Notes under the pieces: generated by a model
What the model was told of the DNA's origin: nothing
The model's database searches: none
What the model saw: only the letters and a program-made list of their open reading frames with translations
Source of the DNA: Comamonadaceae bacterium
Lineage (GTDB): Bacteria; Pseudomonadota; Gammaproteobacteria; Burkholderiales; Burkholderiaceae_C
Assembly (NCBI GenBank): GCA_947442105.1
Contig: CANEVH010000008.1
Location: 1 to 64,000, forward strand
Direction of reading: 5' to 3'
Length of the DNA: 64,000 nt
Shown here: positions 54,388 to 63,602 of the stretch, one piece after another
How positions within the stretch are numbered: position 1 is the first letter of the stretch
Layout: each line of letters opens with the position of its first letter
Position numbers and translations under genes: made by a program

Positions 54388-55059
54388 ATGCAGCAAATCG
54401 CCCTGGACATTGGCCTGGCCCACACCCCCACGCTGGACAATTTTTTTCCCGGTCCCAACAGCGCAGCGCTGCAGCACCTGCAGCAGTGGCTGCAAGCCAG
54501 CGCGCCCAGCCCGGTCAGCTACTTCTGGGGTCCCGAGGGCAGCGGCAAGAGCCACTTGCTGCGCGCAGCCTTTGCAGCTTTGTGCGCCCAAGGCCACGCC
54601 GTGGGCCACCTGGACGCGCACTGCGCCGAAGCCTGCGAATATGACGAACGCTGGGCCGCTGTGGTGATGGACGATGTGCACTTGTACAGCCCCGCCCTGC
54701 AGCACACTGCCTTCAGCTGGTTTGTCCAAGCCCACAGCTTGCAGCGCCCGGTGCTGGCGGCTGGCTTGTTGCCGCCTAGCGCACTGACGTTGCGCGAAGA
54801 CCTGCGCACCCGCCTGGGTTGGGGCCAGGTGCTGGCGCTGGAGCTGCTGACCGAGGCACAAACCCGCGAGGTGCTGCGCCAGGCGGCGAAGGCACGCGGC
54901 CTGGCCTTGAGCGAGGAGGTGATGGACTTCACCCTGCGCCGCTTTAGCCGCGACTTGGGGCACCTGATGCAACTGCTCGACACCCTGGACCGCTACGCCC
55001 TGCAAACCCAGCGCCCGCTGACCATTCCCCTTGTGAAATCTATGCTGGAGAACGCATGA
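54388..55059 (+). CDS. hda: DnaA regulatory inactivator Hda
   Basis: The 223-residue AAA+ protein begins MQQIALDIGL, a beta-clamp-binding motif (residues 3-8). It carries Walker A GPEGSGKS (48-55), Walker B AVVMDDVH (91-98) and a C-terminal helical lid (FSRDLGHLMQLLDTLDRYAL). Hda with the loaded clamp stimulates ATP hydrolysis by DnaA and prevents re-initiation. It overlaps the next gene by 4 bases. Confidence 0.92.
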   Translation: MQQIALDIGLAHTPTLDNFFPGPNSAALQHLQQWLQASAPSPVSYFWGPEGSGKSHLLRAAFAALCAQGHAVGHLDAHCAEACEYDERWAAVVMDDVHLYSPALQHTAFSWFVQAHSLQRPVLAAGLLPPSALTLREDLRTRLGWGQVLALELLTEAQTREVLRQAAKARGLALSEEVMDFTLRRFSRDLGHLMQLLDTLDRYALQTQRPLTIPLVKSMLENA

Positions 55060-55760
55060 CCCTGCCCGAGCTTTCCACACTGCCGAAGCTGGCCCTGTTT
55101 GATCTGGACCACACGCTTTTGCCCATCGATTCCGACTACTCCTGGGGCCAGTTCACCGCCGGCTTGGGTTGGGTAGACCCTGTGGAGTTCACCCGCCAAA
55201 ACGACGCCTTTTACGCCCAGTACAAAGCGGGCACGCTGGACATTTTTGAATACGCCCGCTTTGCCACCGCCGCCTTGGTGCGCCAGGGCGAGGCGCAGTG
55301 CCTGGCCGCGCACGCCGACTACATGCGCACCGTGGTGCAGCCCGCGATCAGGCCCCAGGCCTTGGAACTGGTGCAACAGCACAAAGACGCAGGCGCCACG
55401 GTGATCGTGGTTACCGCTACCAATGAGTTCGTGACCCGCCCAATTGCCCAGGCCTTTGGCGCCGACGAACTCATGGCCGTGGACTTGGAGCGCGACACCG
55501 CGCCGGGGGGCAGCGGCTGGTTTACCGGCGAGGTGCGCGGCATTCCCAGCTTTCGCGAAGGCAAGGTGTTGCGCGTGGAGGCCTGGCTGAGAGCGCGCGG
55601 CCTGGGCTGGGCGGACGTGCACAGCACCTTTTATTCCGACTCCATCAACGACTTGCCGCTGCTGGAAAAAGCCAATGTGCCAGTGGCCACCAACCCCGAT
55701 GATCCGCTGCGCGCCATCGCCCAAGCGCGCGGATGGCGCATACTCGAACTCTTCAACTAG
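55056..55760 (+). CDS. HAD-IB family hydrolase (SerB-like)
   Basis: The 234-residue protein has HAD motif I DLDHTLLPIDSDYSW, motif II VVTATNEFV, and motifs III/IV FYSDSINDLPLL, giving the phosphoryl-Asp site. It resembles CicA/SerB-like phosphatases found between hda and pcnB in many betaproteobacteria. The substrate is not evident. Co-translated with hda. Confidence 0.88.
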   Translation: MTLPELSTLPKLALFDLDHTLLPIDSDYSWGQFTAGLGWVDPVEFTRQNDAFYAQYKAGTLDIFEYARFATAALVRQGEAQCLAAHADYMRTVVQPAIRPQALELVQQHKDAGATVIVVTATNEFVTRPIAQAFGADELMAVDLERDTAPGGSGWFTGEVRGIPSFREGKVLRVEAWLRARGLGWADVHSTFYSDSINDLPLLEKANVPVATNPDDPLRAIAQARGWRILELFN

Positions 55761-55826
55761 GCGCCAGTCCCTGGCCCCGCCGGGCAAGCACGCCGCCAAG
55801 GCAGCGCCACAGCGCCACAAGGAAAC

Positions 55827-57458
55827 ATGATCAAAAAATTCATCAGCAAGTTGCTTGGCCTGCCCGAAAGCAGCGCCACAAACCCGGGAAAACCCAACTT
55901 TGGCAAGCGCGTCGAAGTGCCTGTGGGCAGCCACGGCATTGATGTCAATCTGGTGGACGAGCGCGCCGCGAGCGTGGTGCGCACCCTGCAACAAGCCGGT
56001 TTTGCGGCCTATATCGTGGGCGGCGCGGTGCGCGACCTGCTGTTGGGCCTGCGCCCCAAAGACTTTGACGTGGCCACCGACGCCACGCCCGAGCAGGTTA
56101 AAGGCCTGTTTCGCCGCGCTTTCATCATCGGGCGGCGCTTTCGCATCGTGCACGTAGTGCACGGTCGGGGCCGCGAGCACGAGGTGATTGAGGTGTCCAC
56201 CTTCCGCGCCTACCTGGACAACGCCGCAGCCGAACAGGTGGCTGGCAACGAGAAAACCAGCAAAAGCGAGCTGGCCGGCATGAAACACGCCGTGGACTCC
56301 ACGGGCCGCGTGCTGCGCGACAACGTCTGGGGCCCGCAAGAAGAAGACGCGGTGCGCCGCGACTTCACCATCAACGCCATGTACTACGACCCGGCCACGC
56401 AAATCGTGGTGGACTACCACAACGGCCTCAAAGACGCCAAAAACCACACCCTGCGCATGATTGGCGACGCGGCCGTGCGCTACCGCGAAGACCCGGTGCG
56501 CATCATCCGCGCGGTGCGCTTCTGTGCCAAGCTCAGCGCCCTGGGCTTCAAATTCGACCCCAAAACCGCCGCGCCCATTGTCAAGTGCCTGCCGCTTTTG
56601 GCCGACGTGCCGCAAAGCCGCTTGTTTGACGAAATGCTTAAGCTGCTGCAAACCGGGCACGCGCTGGCCTCCATCGCCCAGCTGCGCAAGCTGGGCCTAT
56701 CCAGTGGCATTTACCCGCTGCTGGACGTGGTGGTGGAGCGGGCGGACACACCGTTTGTCAACGCCGCGCTGGTCGACACCGACCGCCGCGTGGGCGAAGG
56801 CAAGCCCGTGGCGCCCAGCTTTTTGCTCGCCTGCGTGCTCTGGGGCGAGGTGCGTGACGGTTGGGCCGCGCGCCTGAACCAGCGCCAACACAGCCACCCG
56901 GCGCTGCAAGACGCGATTGACGATGTGTTCCACGCCCACATCGGCGACGTCTCAGGCCGGGGCAAACTGGCGGGCGACATGCGCGAGATCTGGATGATGC
57001 AGCCGCGCTTTGAGAAACGCGTGGGCAGCGCGCCCTTTGGCCTGGTGGAGCAAGAGCGCTTTCGCGCCGCGTTTGACTTCATGCGCCTGCGTGCTGACAT
57101 CGGCGAGGTGGACGAGGTCTTGGCCGACTGGTGGCAGGAGTTCAGCACTGCAGACGACCAGTTGCGCGAAGACCTGGTGGACCAGGTGCGCCAGGAAACG
57201 CTAAAACGCCCGCGTGCGCCCAAAATGCAGCGCGCCCCGGCGCCTGAGGGCGGCTCGGCCAGCGCACAGCAGCCCAAGCCTGCGGCGAACCTGCAAGGTG
57301 CAGCCGCCGAAGGCGACGTACCAGCGCAGGGCGAGGCCAACGACGACGCCCCCCGCCCCAAACGCCGCCGCCGGCGCCGCACCGGGGGCAGCGCTGCGGG
57401 TGAAGGCGCTGCGGGCGGCGAGGGCGCCCCCCGTGGCGACCTCCCCGCCAAAAGCTAG
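55827..57458 (+). CDS. pcnB: Poly(A) polymerase I
   Basis: The 543-residue enzyme adds 3' A tails to RNA for decay. The nucleotidyltransferase motif AYIVGGAVRDLLLGLRPKDF and DVATDA holds the metal-binding Asp pair. EDAVRRDFTINAMYYD and EDPVRIIRAVRFCAKLSALGF mark the neck and body. Residues from about 465 form an Ala/Pro-rich, Arg-rich tail (PKRRRRRRT) typical of PcnB. It stands directly before folK, as in related genomes. Confidence 0.93.
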   Translation: MIKKFISKLLGLPESSATNPGKPNFGKRVEVPVGSHGIDVNLVDERAASVVRTLQQAGFAAYIVGGAVRDLLLGLRPKDFDVATDATPEQVKGLFRRAFIIGRRFRIVHVVHGRGREHEVIEVSTFRAYLDNAAAEQVAGNEKTSKSELAGMKHAVDSTGRVLRDNVWGPQEEDAVRRDFTINAMYYDPATQIVVDYHNGLKDAKNHTLRMIGDAAVRYREDPVRIIRAVRFCAKLSALGFKFDPKTAAPIVKCLPLLADVPQSRLFDEMLKLLQTGHALASIAQLRKLGLSSGIYPLLDVVVERADTPFVNAALVDTDRRVGEGKPVAPSFLLACVLWGEVRDGWAARLNQRQHSHPALQDAIDDVFHAHIGDVSGRGKLAGDMREIWMMQPRFEKRVGSAPFGLVEQERFRAAFDFMRLRADIGEVDEVLADWWQEFSTADDQLREDLVDQVRQETLKRPRAPKMQRAPAPEGGSASAQQPKPAANLQGAAAEGDVPAQGEANDDAPRPKRRRRRRTGGSAAGEGAAGGEGAPRGDLPAKS

Positions 57459-57481
57459 TTACGTTAAAGCAAGCCCAGGCC

Positions 57482-57997
57482 ATGCGCGAAACCGTAGTTG
57501 CCACTGTTGGCCTGGGCGCCAACCTGGGCGATGCCTCGGCCACAGTGCGGGCGGCTATCGCCGCCATTGCGACGCTGGCGAACACTGAGCTTTTGCGTGC
57601 CTCGCACCTTTACGCCAGTGCGCCCATTGATTCCAGTGGGCCGGACTACATCAACGCCGTGGTGCAAGTGCGCACGGCCCTTAGCGCTCCAGCGCTGCTG
57701 GCCGAACTGCAAACCATAGAACGTGCCGCCGGACGCGAACGCCCCTACCGCAACGCGCCGCGCACCCTGGACTTGGACCTGCTGTTGTATGGCGACGCCC
57801 ACATCAGCAGCCCGGCGCTGACCGTGCCCCACCCTCGCATGCAGCAGCGTGCTTTTGTGCTGCTGCCGCTGGCCGAAATCGCCCCCACCCTGGTAGACGC
57901 CGCCGCGCTGGCTGCCGTGCAAGACCAGGCGGTGCATGCGCTGGGGTCACAAAAATTGGGGTCAGATTCCAATTTGTCGCGACAAATTGGAATCTGA
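57482..57997 (+). CDS. folK: HPPK, 6-hydroxymethyl-dihydropterin pyrophosphokinase
   Basis: The 171-residue enzyme transfers pyrophosphate to the pterin in folate synthesis. Motifs: VGLGANLGDASATV, YINAVVQVRT, ERPYRNAPRTLDLDLLLYG and VPHPRMQQRAFVLLPLAEI. The last about 17 codons (GSQKLGSDSNLSRQIGI) and the stop lie inside a palindromic repeat, so the natural C-terminus was replaced. The core fold is complete, so the enzyme is likely functional. Confidence 0.93.
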   Translation: MRETVVATVGLGANLGDASATVRAAIAAIATLANTELLRASHLYASAPIDSSGPDYINAVVQVRTALSAPALLAELQTIERAAGRERPYRNAPRTLDLDLLLYGDAHISSPALTVPHPRMQQRAFVLLPLAEIAPTLVDAAALAAVQDQAVHALGSQKLGSDSNLSRQIGI

Positions 57998-58008
57998 CCC
58001 CAATTTTT
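57951..58008. repeat. Perfect 58-bp palindrome of the GGGGTCAGATTCCAATT type
   Basis: The left arm (57951-57979) and right arm (57980-58008) are exact reverse complements around TCG/CGA. Each contains GGGGTCAGATTCCAATTT. Further partial copies flank it (AATTTTTGACCCC at about 58011-58023). Repeats of this kind are dispersed in proteobacterial genomes and often depend on REP-associated transposases. It supplies the folK stop and could act as a transcription terminator. Confidence 0.9.
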
Positions 58009-58032
58009 CCAATTTTTGACCCCCATCAAGCT

Positions 58033-58935
58033 ATGACCACCTCCTTACCTCCCGCCTTGGGTGGCGTCCACACCCTTTTGGCCACGCGGGTCGGCGCCAT
58101 CAGCCTGTACCAGGCGCAGCCGGAGGCGCTCGCCGGTGGCGCCCCGGTGTTGCTGCTGATCCATAGCGTTAATGCAGCCGGGTCTGCGGCCGAGGTGGCG
58201 CCCCTCTTCCAGCATTACCGCAGCGAGCGCGTGGTGGTGGCGATGGAGTTGCCGGGCTATGGCTTCTCGGACCGCAGCGACCGCGCTTACACGCCGCGCT
58301 TGATGACGGACGCGGTGCACGCCGTGGTCGCCCACCTGCGTGCGGCCCACGGTGGGGCGCCGGTGGATGTGCTGGCGCTGTCGCTGGCGAGCGAGTTTGC
58401 GGCGCGCGCCAGTGTGGAGGCGCCGCAGAGCATCCGGCGGCTGGCGCTGGTCAGCCCCACGGGGTTTAGCGGCAAGCGTCGCCGTTACGGCCCCACGGGC
58501 GCCAGCCGTGGCATAGGCTGGCTTTTGCGTTTGTTGAGCCGCGAGGCCTGGGTGCGGGGCCTGTACCGCACGCTCACCCGCCCAGGCGTCATTCGCTACT
58601 TCTTGGAGCGCACCTGGGGCAGCCGCAGCATTGACGAAACCTTGTACCGCTACTGCGTGTTGACCACACGCGAGCCCGGTGCGCGCTACGCGCCCCTGTA
58701 TTTTTTGTCCGGCCATTTGTTCAGCGCTGACATCAATGCCTTGTACGACGCGCTGGCCTGCCCGGTGTGGATGTCCATGGCCACGCGCGGCGACTTTACC
58801 GACTACCGGGGCCGCAACACGGTGCGAGGGCGTCGCAACTGGCAGATGCAGCCCATCGAGGGCGGCGCCTTGCCTTACTTTGAAGACCTGCCGACTTTTG
58901 TGGCGCAGTTGGACCCTTTTTGGCGCGCCGGCTGA
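58033..58935 (+). CDS. Alpha/beta-hydrolase-fold protein
   Basis: The 300-residue protein has the fold's landmarks: LLLIHSVNAAGSAAEVAPLF, AMELPGYGFSDRS, the nucleophile elbow LALSLASEFAAR (Ser), and the acid region CPVWMSMATRGDF (Asp). The expected catalytic His near the end is missing: where AGHLPYFED is usual, this reads GGALPYFED. It may be inactive or use another residue. It starts 25 bases after the palindromic repeat. Confidence 0.8.
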   Translation: MTTSLPPALGGVHTLLATRVGAISLYQAQPEALAGGAPVLLLIHSVNAAGSAAEVAPLFQHYRSERVVVAMELPGYGFSDRSDRAYTPRLMTDAVHAVVAHLRAAHGGAPVDVLALSLASEFAARASVEAPQSIRRLALVSPTGFSGKRRRYGPTGASRGIGWLLRLLSREAWVRGLYRTLTRPGVIRYFLERTWGSRSIDETLYRYCVLTTREPGARYAPLYFLSGHLFSADINALYDALACPVWMSMATRGDFTDYRGRNTVRGRRNWQMQPIEGGALPYFEDLPTFVAQLDPFWRAG

Positions 58936-59124
58936 CGCGGGCTGCGCAGCGCTTGGGCCGCGCTGCACCGGCCCATGCAAACTGCAAGCGACGGGTATTT
59001 CAGTGCGGCATATCAAGCGGGCGCTGCGTTTGTTTTTTAGGATGGCCCAGCGGCAAAACGGAAGTTGCCGCGTTGGCTGTTCGCCAAAGCCCCAACGCAG
59101 ATCGAAAAAACTCAGGAGCATCGT

Positions 59125-59634
59125 GTGTCTCAAACCTTAGAAGAAATCGCAAGCGTCATTTTGGAGCTCAGAACCGAACTCGCCGAAATACGCGAAACCT
59201 ACAAGGGTGTGAGCAAGAGCTATACCGTTGCCCTTTCCGCGCTGAGCGACCTGACCGTTCACAGCGCCGACGCGGCCAAACGTGCAGCCAAATCCACCGA
59301 GCAGTCCAAAATTGCCGCAATGAACGCCATGCTTGCGGCCAAAGAGGCGTCGGCGGATCCGAATTTGCTCAAAGTGGTGGAGGCTGCGGTCAGCGCCGCC
59401 ATTGCAGCCGCGCTGGCGGCGGTGGAATCTGCTGCGGCTTCGGCCTGGTGCGCCGCTGCGGCCTGTGCCGCAGCGGCGCACCAGGCCGAAGCCTCCTTGT
59501 TAAAAGCCTCAGCCGAAGCGGCCACGGCCTCTCGATTGGCCGCATACTCCGCAGCCGAAGCCGTACAACTGTCCCACCAGGCGCAGCGGGTAGTGGACCA
59601 TGCACACAAACAAGCCTTGCTACAAAAGCCCTGA
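59125..59634 (+). CDS. Ala-rich helical hypothetical protein
   Basis: A GTG at 59125 with AGGAG six bases ahead opens a 169-residue protein; the frame is open upstream without a good site. The N-terminal 35 residues look like a coiled coil (LEEIASVILELRTELAEIRE). The rest is Ala-rich and probably all helical, with two Cys. A phasin- or histone-like scaffold is possible; no family is recognised. The gene carries a perfect 26-bp inverted repeat in its middle. Confidence 0.65.
   Translation: MSQTLEEIASVILELRTELAEIRETYKGVSKSYTVALSALSDLTVHSADAAKRAAKSTEQSKIAAMNAMLAAKEASADPNLLKVVEAAVSAAIAAALAAVESAAASAWCAAAACAAAAHQAEASLLKASAEAATASRLAAYSAAEAVQLSHQAQRVVDHAHKQALLQKP
59437..59492. repeat. Perfect 26-bp inverted repeat with 4-base loop inside a gene
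   Basis: Bases 59437-59462 and 59467-59492 are exact reverse complements around CTGT. The left arm begins GCTTCGGCCTGGTGCG; the right arm ends CCAGGCCGAAGC. The mRNA would form a very stable hairpin within the coding sequence of the Ala-rich protein. Confidence 0.95.
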
Positions 59635-59772
59635 CACGGCGGCTGGGTCGGCAAGTGTGAGCGGTGTGGCCAGCAAGCCTAGTGCGGCCCGTGTGGCGAT
59701 TTTCAGGGGCGATTCGGTGTGCAGCCGCCGCCCATCCCACCGGCCATTTCCTTCCATAAGAACCTAGCGTGC

Positions 59773-61392
59773 ATGACGATGGGCAATGCTTCTTCATCCT
59801 CTGATACTCCCCAAACGGCTTCGCCGCCCGCCGTAGCCTTGCACGCGCAAACCAGCCACGCCCGCCAAGTGGATATTGCGCGCATGGTCGCCTCACTGCG
59901 GGACGAAATCGATGCCGAACGCAATGGCTTGGAGCGGCTGTTGGTCCCCAAGCGCGCGAGTGGCATGCGGCTGATGGCGGCCAAGGCCTCCGTGGCCGTG
60001 AGTGATTCGGCATTGAATGCGCTGCAAGCGCTGCAAGAAAATTCGCTTGAAACCATCCAGGCGAGTGACCGCGTCATCGATTCTTTGCGATCCATCATTC
60101 GCACCCACGGCATAGACGCCATCGTCCAACAACGCACTTTGGGCGAGCTACAAAACATTATTGAAAAAAACCGCATCAATCTCGAAGCCAATGCCATTGC
60201 CTTGACTGCGGTGAATGCCTTGGCCTTTACCGACCATTTGACCGGTTTGCCCAATCGCCGCTTGCTGGGCGACCGGCTTAAACAAATGTTGCTCAATAAC
60301 CGGCGCTGGGAATGTTTCAGCGCTGCAATCTACCCGGACCTGGACAAATTCAAGCGCCTGAATGATGAGTTTGGCCATGAATGCGGCGACGAACTCTTGG
60401 TGGCAGTGGGTAATCGCCTGAAACTGTCGGTACGTCAGTCCGACACCGTGGCGCGCTACGGCGGTGATGAGTTTGTTATTTTGCTCGCGCGCCTCAACGG
60501 CAATTTAATCGACGCCCGTGCCGAGGCAGAGATGATTGCCAAAAAGATACTCAGCACGCTCACTCCCAGCTATGTTTTGCATGCCCACAGTGGCCCTGGC
60601 GCTGTAAAAGTATTTGAATACGCTATTTTTGCGAGCTTGGGCGTGGTGATGTTTGGCGGTGACGCGGCGCAAGAGGCGCATATTCTGGACTGGGCGGACG
60701 AGGCCATGTATTGGGCCAAAAATGAGGGCGGAAAAGATTATCGTTTTTACGATGCGGTGAATTCGATTGAGCGGGCCTTGACCCAGCTGTATGCGCTAGG
60801 CACGGAAAACGATATTGAGACCAGCAGCCACGGGCTGCGCACGCGGCAGTATGTGAAGGTGCTGGCCCAGCGTGCCGATATTATGAATGTGTACCCCGAT
60901 CAGTTGAATGACCAACTTATTCAGCGCATGTACAAGACCACCCAATTGCACGATATTGGCAAGTCAAGGGTTCCTTACTCCATCATCCACAAAAACGGAA
61001 AGTTGTCCGCGACCGAGTGGGATGTGATGAAAACCCATACCACGCAGGGAAAAAACATCCTCGAAGAGGCCAAGCGAAAAAGCGCGAGTTTGAATGATTT
61101 TTTAAGCACGGCGGTGGATATCGCTTCGGCGCACCATGAATGGTGGGACGGTTCAGGCTACCCCGACGGGCTGGCAGGCTTGGCTATTCCGCTTGCCGGT
61201 CGCTTTATGTGCATTGCCGACGTCTACGACGCCCTGATTAGCAAACGCGCCTACAAAGCGGCTTGGACCCATGAGGCCGCGTGCGAAACGATTATCTCCA
61301 GCAGCGGGAGCCAATTTGACCCGGTGTTGGTAGAAGCTTTCAAGCGGGAAAAAGAGAGTTTCTGGATGATTGCCGAGTCCATTCGGGACTAG
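59773..61392 (+). CDS. Hybrid c-di-GMP protein: GGDEF cyclase plus HD-GYP phosphodiesterase
   Basis: The product of about 539 residues (start MTMGNASSSS at 59773 chosen over a GTG at 59719) has an N-terminal helical region and a GGDEF domain (DHLTGLPNRRLLGDRL, DLDKFKRLNDEFGHECGDE, intact YGGDEF about 230). An HD-GYP domain follows (TTQLHDIGKSRVPYSII about 392, HHEWWDGSGYPDGLAG about 460, IADVYDALISKRAYK). All key residues of both domains are present, so it could make and break c-di-GMP. No membrane span or known sensor domain is visible. Confidence 0.9.
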   Translation: MTMGNASSSSDTPQTASPPAVALHAQTSHARQVDIARMVASLRDEIDAERNGLERLLVPKRASGMRLMAAKASVAVSDSALNALQALQENSLETIQASDRVIDSLRSIIRTHGIDAIVQQRTLGELQNIIEKNRINLEANAIALTAVNALAFTDHLTGLPNRRLLGDRLKQMLLNNRRWECFSAAIYPDLDKFKRLNDEFGHECGDELLVAVGNRLKLSVRQSDTVARYGGDEFVILLARLNGNLIDARAEAEMIAKKILSTLTPSYVLHAHSGPGAVKVFEYAIFASLGVVMFGGDAAQEAHILDWADEAMYWAKNEGGKDYRFYDAVNSIERALTQLYALGTENDIETSSHGLRTRQYVKVLAQRADIMNVYPDQLNDQLIQRMYKTTQLHDIGKSRVPYSIIHKNGKLSATEWDVMKTHTTQGKNILEEAKRKSASLNDFLSTAVDIASAHHEWWDGSGYPDGLAGLAIPLAGRFMCIADVYDALISKRAYKAAWTHEAACETIISSSGSQFDPVLVEAFKREKESFWMIAESIRD

Positions 61393-61570
61393 CGCACAGC
61401 GCGTCCCCGTACTGGCGCGCCACGGAGTATTTGCTTAGCCTGTCCTGGCCACGCCCTGTGGGCTTAGGCACAAAAAGGCAGATAGTTATGCCACCTACAA
61501 TGGTTATTACTTGCCCTGTAGGGCGCACGGTCTATGGAGGCCGAACCATCCACCTTGGCATCACCATGCG

Positions 61571-63601
61571 ATGGATGTTGCGCCTGTGGTTTACCGAACG
61601 ATAACCGTGCGCAAAATACTACTGAACCCCGCCGTGATTTTGAGTTTTTCGGCAGCGGCAGCCCAGGTTTCAGAGCCTGCATCGGCCTTGTCGGAACAGG
61701 ATTTTCTGGCGCCCATGCCCATTGTGCTGTCGGTGTCCCGCCTGGCGCAGCGCCTGGACGAGACGCCTGGGGCCATGACCATTCTGGACCGCGACTTCAT
61801 CCGCATGACCGGCGCGCGCGACGTGGTCGATGTGCTGCGCCTGGTGCCAGGTTTTCAGTCCACCACGTCCTTTGAAACCGATGCCCCTATGGCGTCTTAC
61901 CATGGGCGCAGCACTGGAGTGGCCAACAAGATTCAGGTGCTGGTGGACGGCCGCTCGGTGTATTCGGGCTTTTTGACCGGCTCTACCGGCCTGGGCTGGC
62001 AAACGCTGGCGATTGACGACATTGAGCGCATTGAGGTGCTGCGCGGCTCCAACTCAGCAGCGTACGGGGCACGGGCCTTTTTGGGTGTGGTCAACATCGT
62101 CTCGCGCGATGTGGCCGATACGCGCGGCACCGCCGTGTCTGCCGCCACCGGCGAAAACGGGGTGGCCGACGGGGGTGTGCGCCTGGGCTGGGGAGAGGCC
62201 CCGAGAGCGTTTCGCATCAGCGCGGACAGCCGCAGCGACAGCGGTTTGCGCAAGCTGTATGCCAACGGTGGCCACGCAGCCGGGGATAACCGCGTGGACC
62301 GCGTCCATTTTTCCAGCCATTTTGTGGGCCAGGGCGGGGCGGAGACAGACCTGCGCGCTGGCGCAGTGAACACGGCGGCAACCATAGGCGACTCTGGCAG
62401 CCCGGGCAATGCCGAGCGCACGCGGTTTCTGAATTCGCGTTTTCTGCAGTGGGACTGGCGTACCGTGCTTTCGCCGGACCAGGACATTGCCATCACGGCC
62501 TCGCACACCGAAAACTCCATCGGCGACCGGTTTGTGTTTTTGGACGACAACTACAAATATGCCCTTGGGGGTATCTACTACGGCACCACGATTGAGCTAG
62601 AAGGGCAAGAGGCCAATGATGCGGTGTCGTTTCAGCACACCTTGCGGCCTTCCGATGCGTGGGCGCTGGTCTGGGGTGCGGAGCTGCGGCGAGAAACCAT
62701 TGTTTCTGTCCGAGGCTTTGACGCACGGGGCCGGGTCAGCAATGATTTTTGGCGCCTGTTTTCCAGTGCGCAATGGCGCTTAGCGCCGCAGTGGCTGCTG
62801 AACCTGGGTGCGCTGGCCGAGCACAGCGATCTGGGCGGCGACTCGGTGTCGCCGCGCGCCATACTGAACTGGCATGCAGCGCCCGGCCACACCCTGCGCG
62901 CGGGCGTGTCCACCGCCTTTCGCCCGCCCAGCGCCTATGAAAAGTACGTGGGCTACCGCTTCTACGACGTCAACGGCCAAAACCCGACGCCGCTGTATGT
63001 GCAAGGCAACCCCGCTCTGGTGTCCGAAACCGTGGAAGTGCGTGAACTGGGCTACTTGGCCGATTTGCCGCATTGGGGCCTGAGCGCGGACGTACGGATT
63101 TTTTCTGAGCGGGTGGACAATGGCATTGCGCAAATCCAGGGGTCACCCATTCAGTACGCCAACGGCGACCGCTACGAGGTATCCGGGGCCGAATACCAGG
63201 TGACCTGGCGCCCTGCGCGGCAGACCCGCATTTTTTTCAGCCAGAGTTGGCTGAACACGGATGTCCAGGCCATGGCGTATGCGGACGAGGTTGCACACTT
63301 CGCCTTGACCCATGGTGCGCCGCGCTACACCGCATCGCTGGCCGCCATGCACACGCTGGCCAACGGCTTGACACTGACGGTGACGCAGCAGCGGGCCCAT
63401 GACTACGCATTGACCTCCAGCGGCGACGGCCTGCACTCCATGCAACGCACCGACCTGCGCGTGGCCAAGCCCGTGCGTCTGGGCGGCGCCCAAGCCGAAT
63501 GGGCGGTGACGGTGCAAAACCTCGACGCGCCCTACCAGGACGGCAACAGCCAGTTCTTTTTTGACCGCCGCGCCCTGGTGTCTTTGCGCATCCACTACTG
63601 A
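61571..63601 (+). CDS. TonB-dependent outer membrane receptor
   Basis: The product of about 676 residues has a plug domain (DETPGAMTILDRDFIRMTGA, RDVVDVLRLVPGFQ, IQVLVDGRSVYSGFL, IDDIERIEVLRGSNSAAYGA, GVVNIVSRD) and a C-terminal barrel ending in FDRRALVSLRIHY with an aromatic-type last strand. The start is unsure: ATG at 61571 lacks a good ribosome-binding site, and a GTG at 61607 would give a cleaner signal peptide. The ligand is unknown. A binding-protein gene follows within 2 bases. Confidence 0.9.
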   Translation: MDVAPVVYRTITVRKILLNPAVILSFSAAAAQVSEPASALSEQDFLAPMPIVLSVSRLAQRLDETPGAMTILDRDFIRMTGARDVVDVLRLVPGFQSTTSFETDAPMASYHGRSTGVANKIQVLVDGRSVYSGFLTGSTGLGWQTLAIDDIERIEVLRGSNSAAYGARAFLGVVNIVSRDVADTRGTAVSAATGENGVADGGVRLGWGEAPRAFRISADSRSDSGLRKLYANGGHAAGDNRVDRVHFSSHFVGQGGAETDLRAGAVNTAATIGDSGSPGNAERTRFLNSRFLQWDWRTVLSPDQDIAITASHTENSIGDRFVFLDDNYKYALGGIYYGTTIELEGQEANDAVSFQHTLRPSDAWALVWGAELRRETIVSVRGFDARGRVSNDFWRLFSSAQWRLAPQWLLNLGALAEHSDLGGDSVSPRAILNWHAAPGHTLRAGVSTAFRPPSAYEKYVGYRFYDVNGQNPTPLYVQGNPALVSETVEVRELGYLADLPHWGLSADVRIFSERVDNGIAQIQGSPIQYANGDRYEVSGAEYQVTWRPARQTRIFFSQSWLNTDVQAMAYADEVAHFALTHGAPRYTASLAAMHTLANGLTLTVTQQRAHDYALTSSGDGLHSMQRTDLRVAKPVRLGGAQAEWAVTVQNLDAPYQDGNSQFFFDRRALVSLRIHY

Positions 63602-63602
63602 G

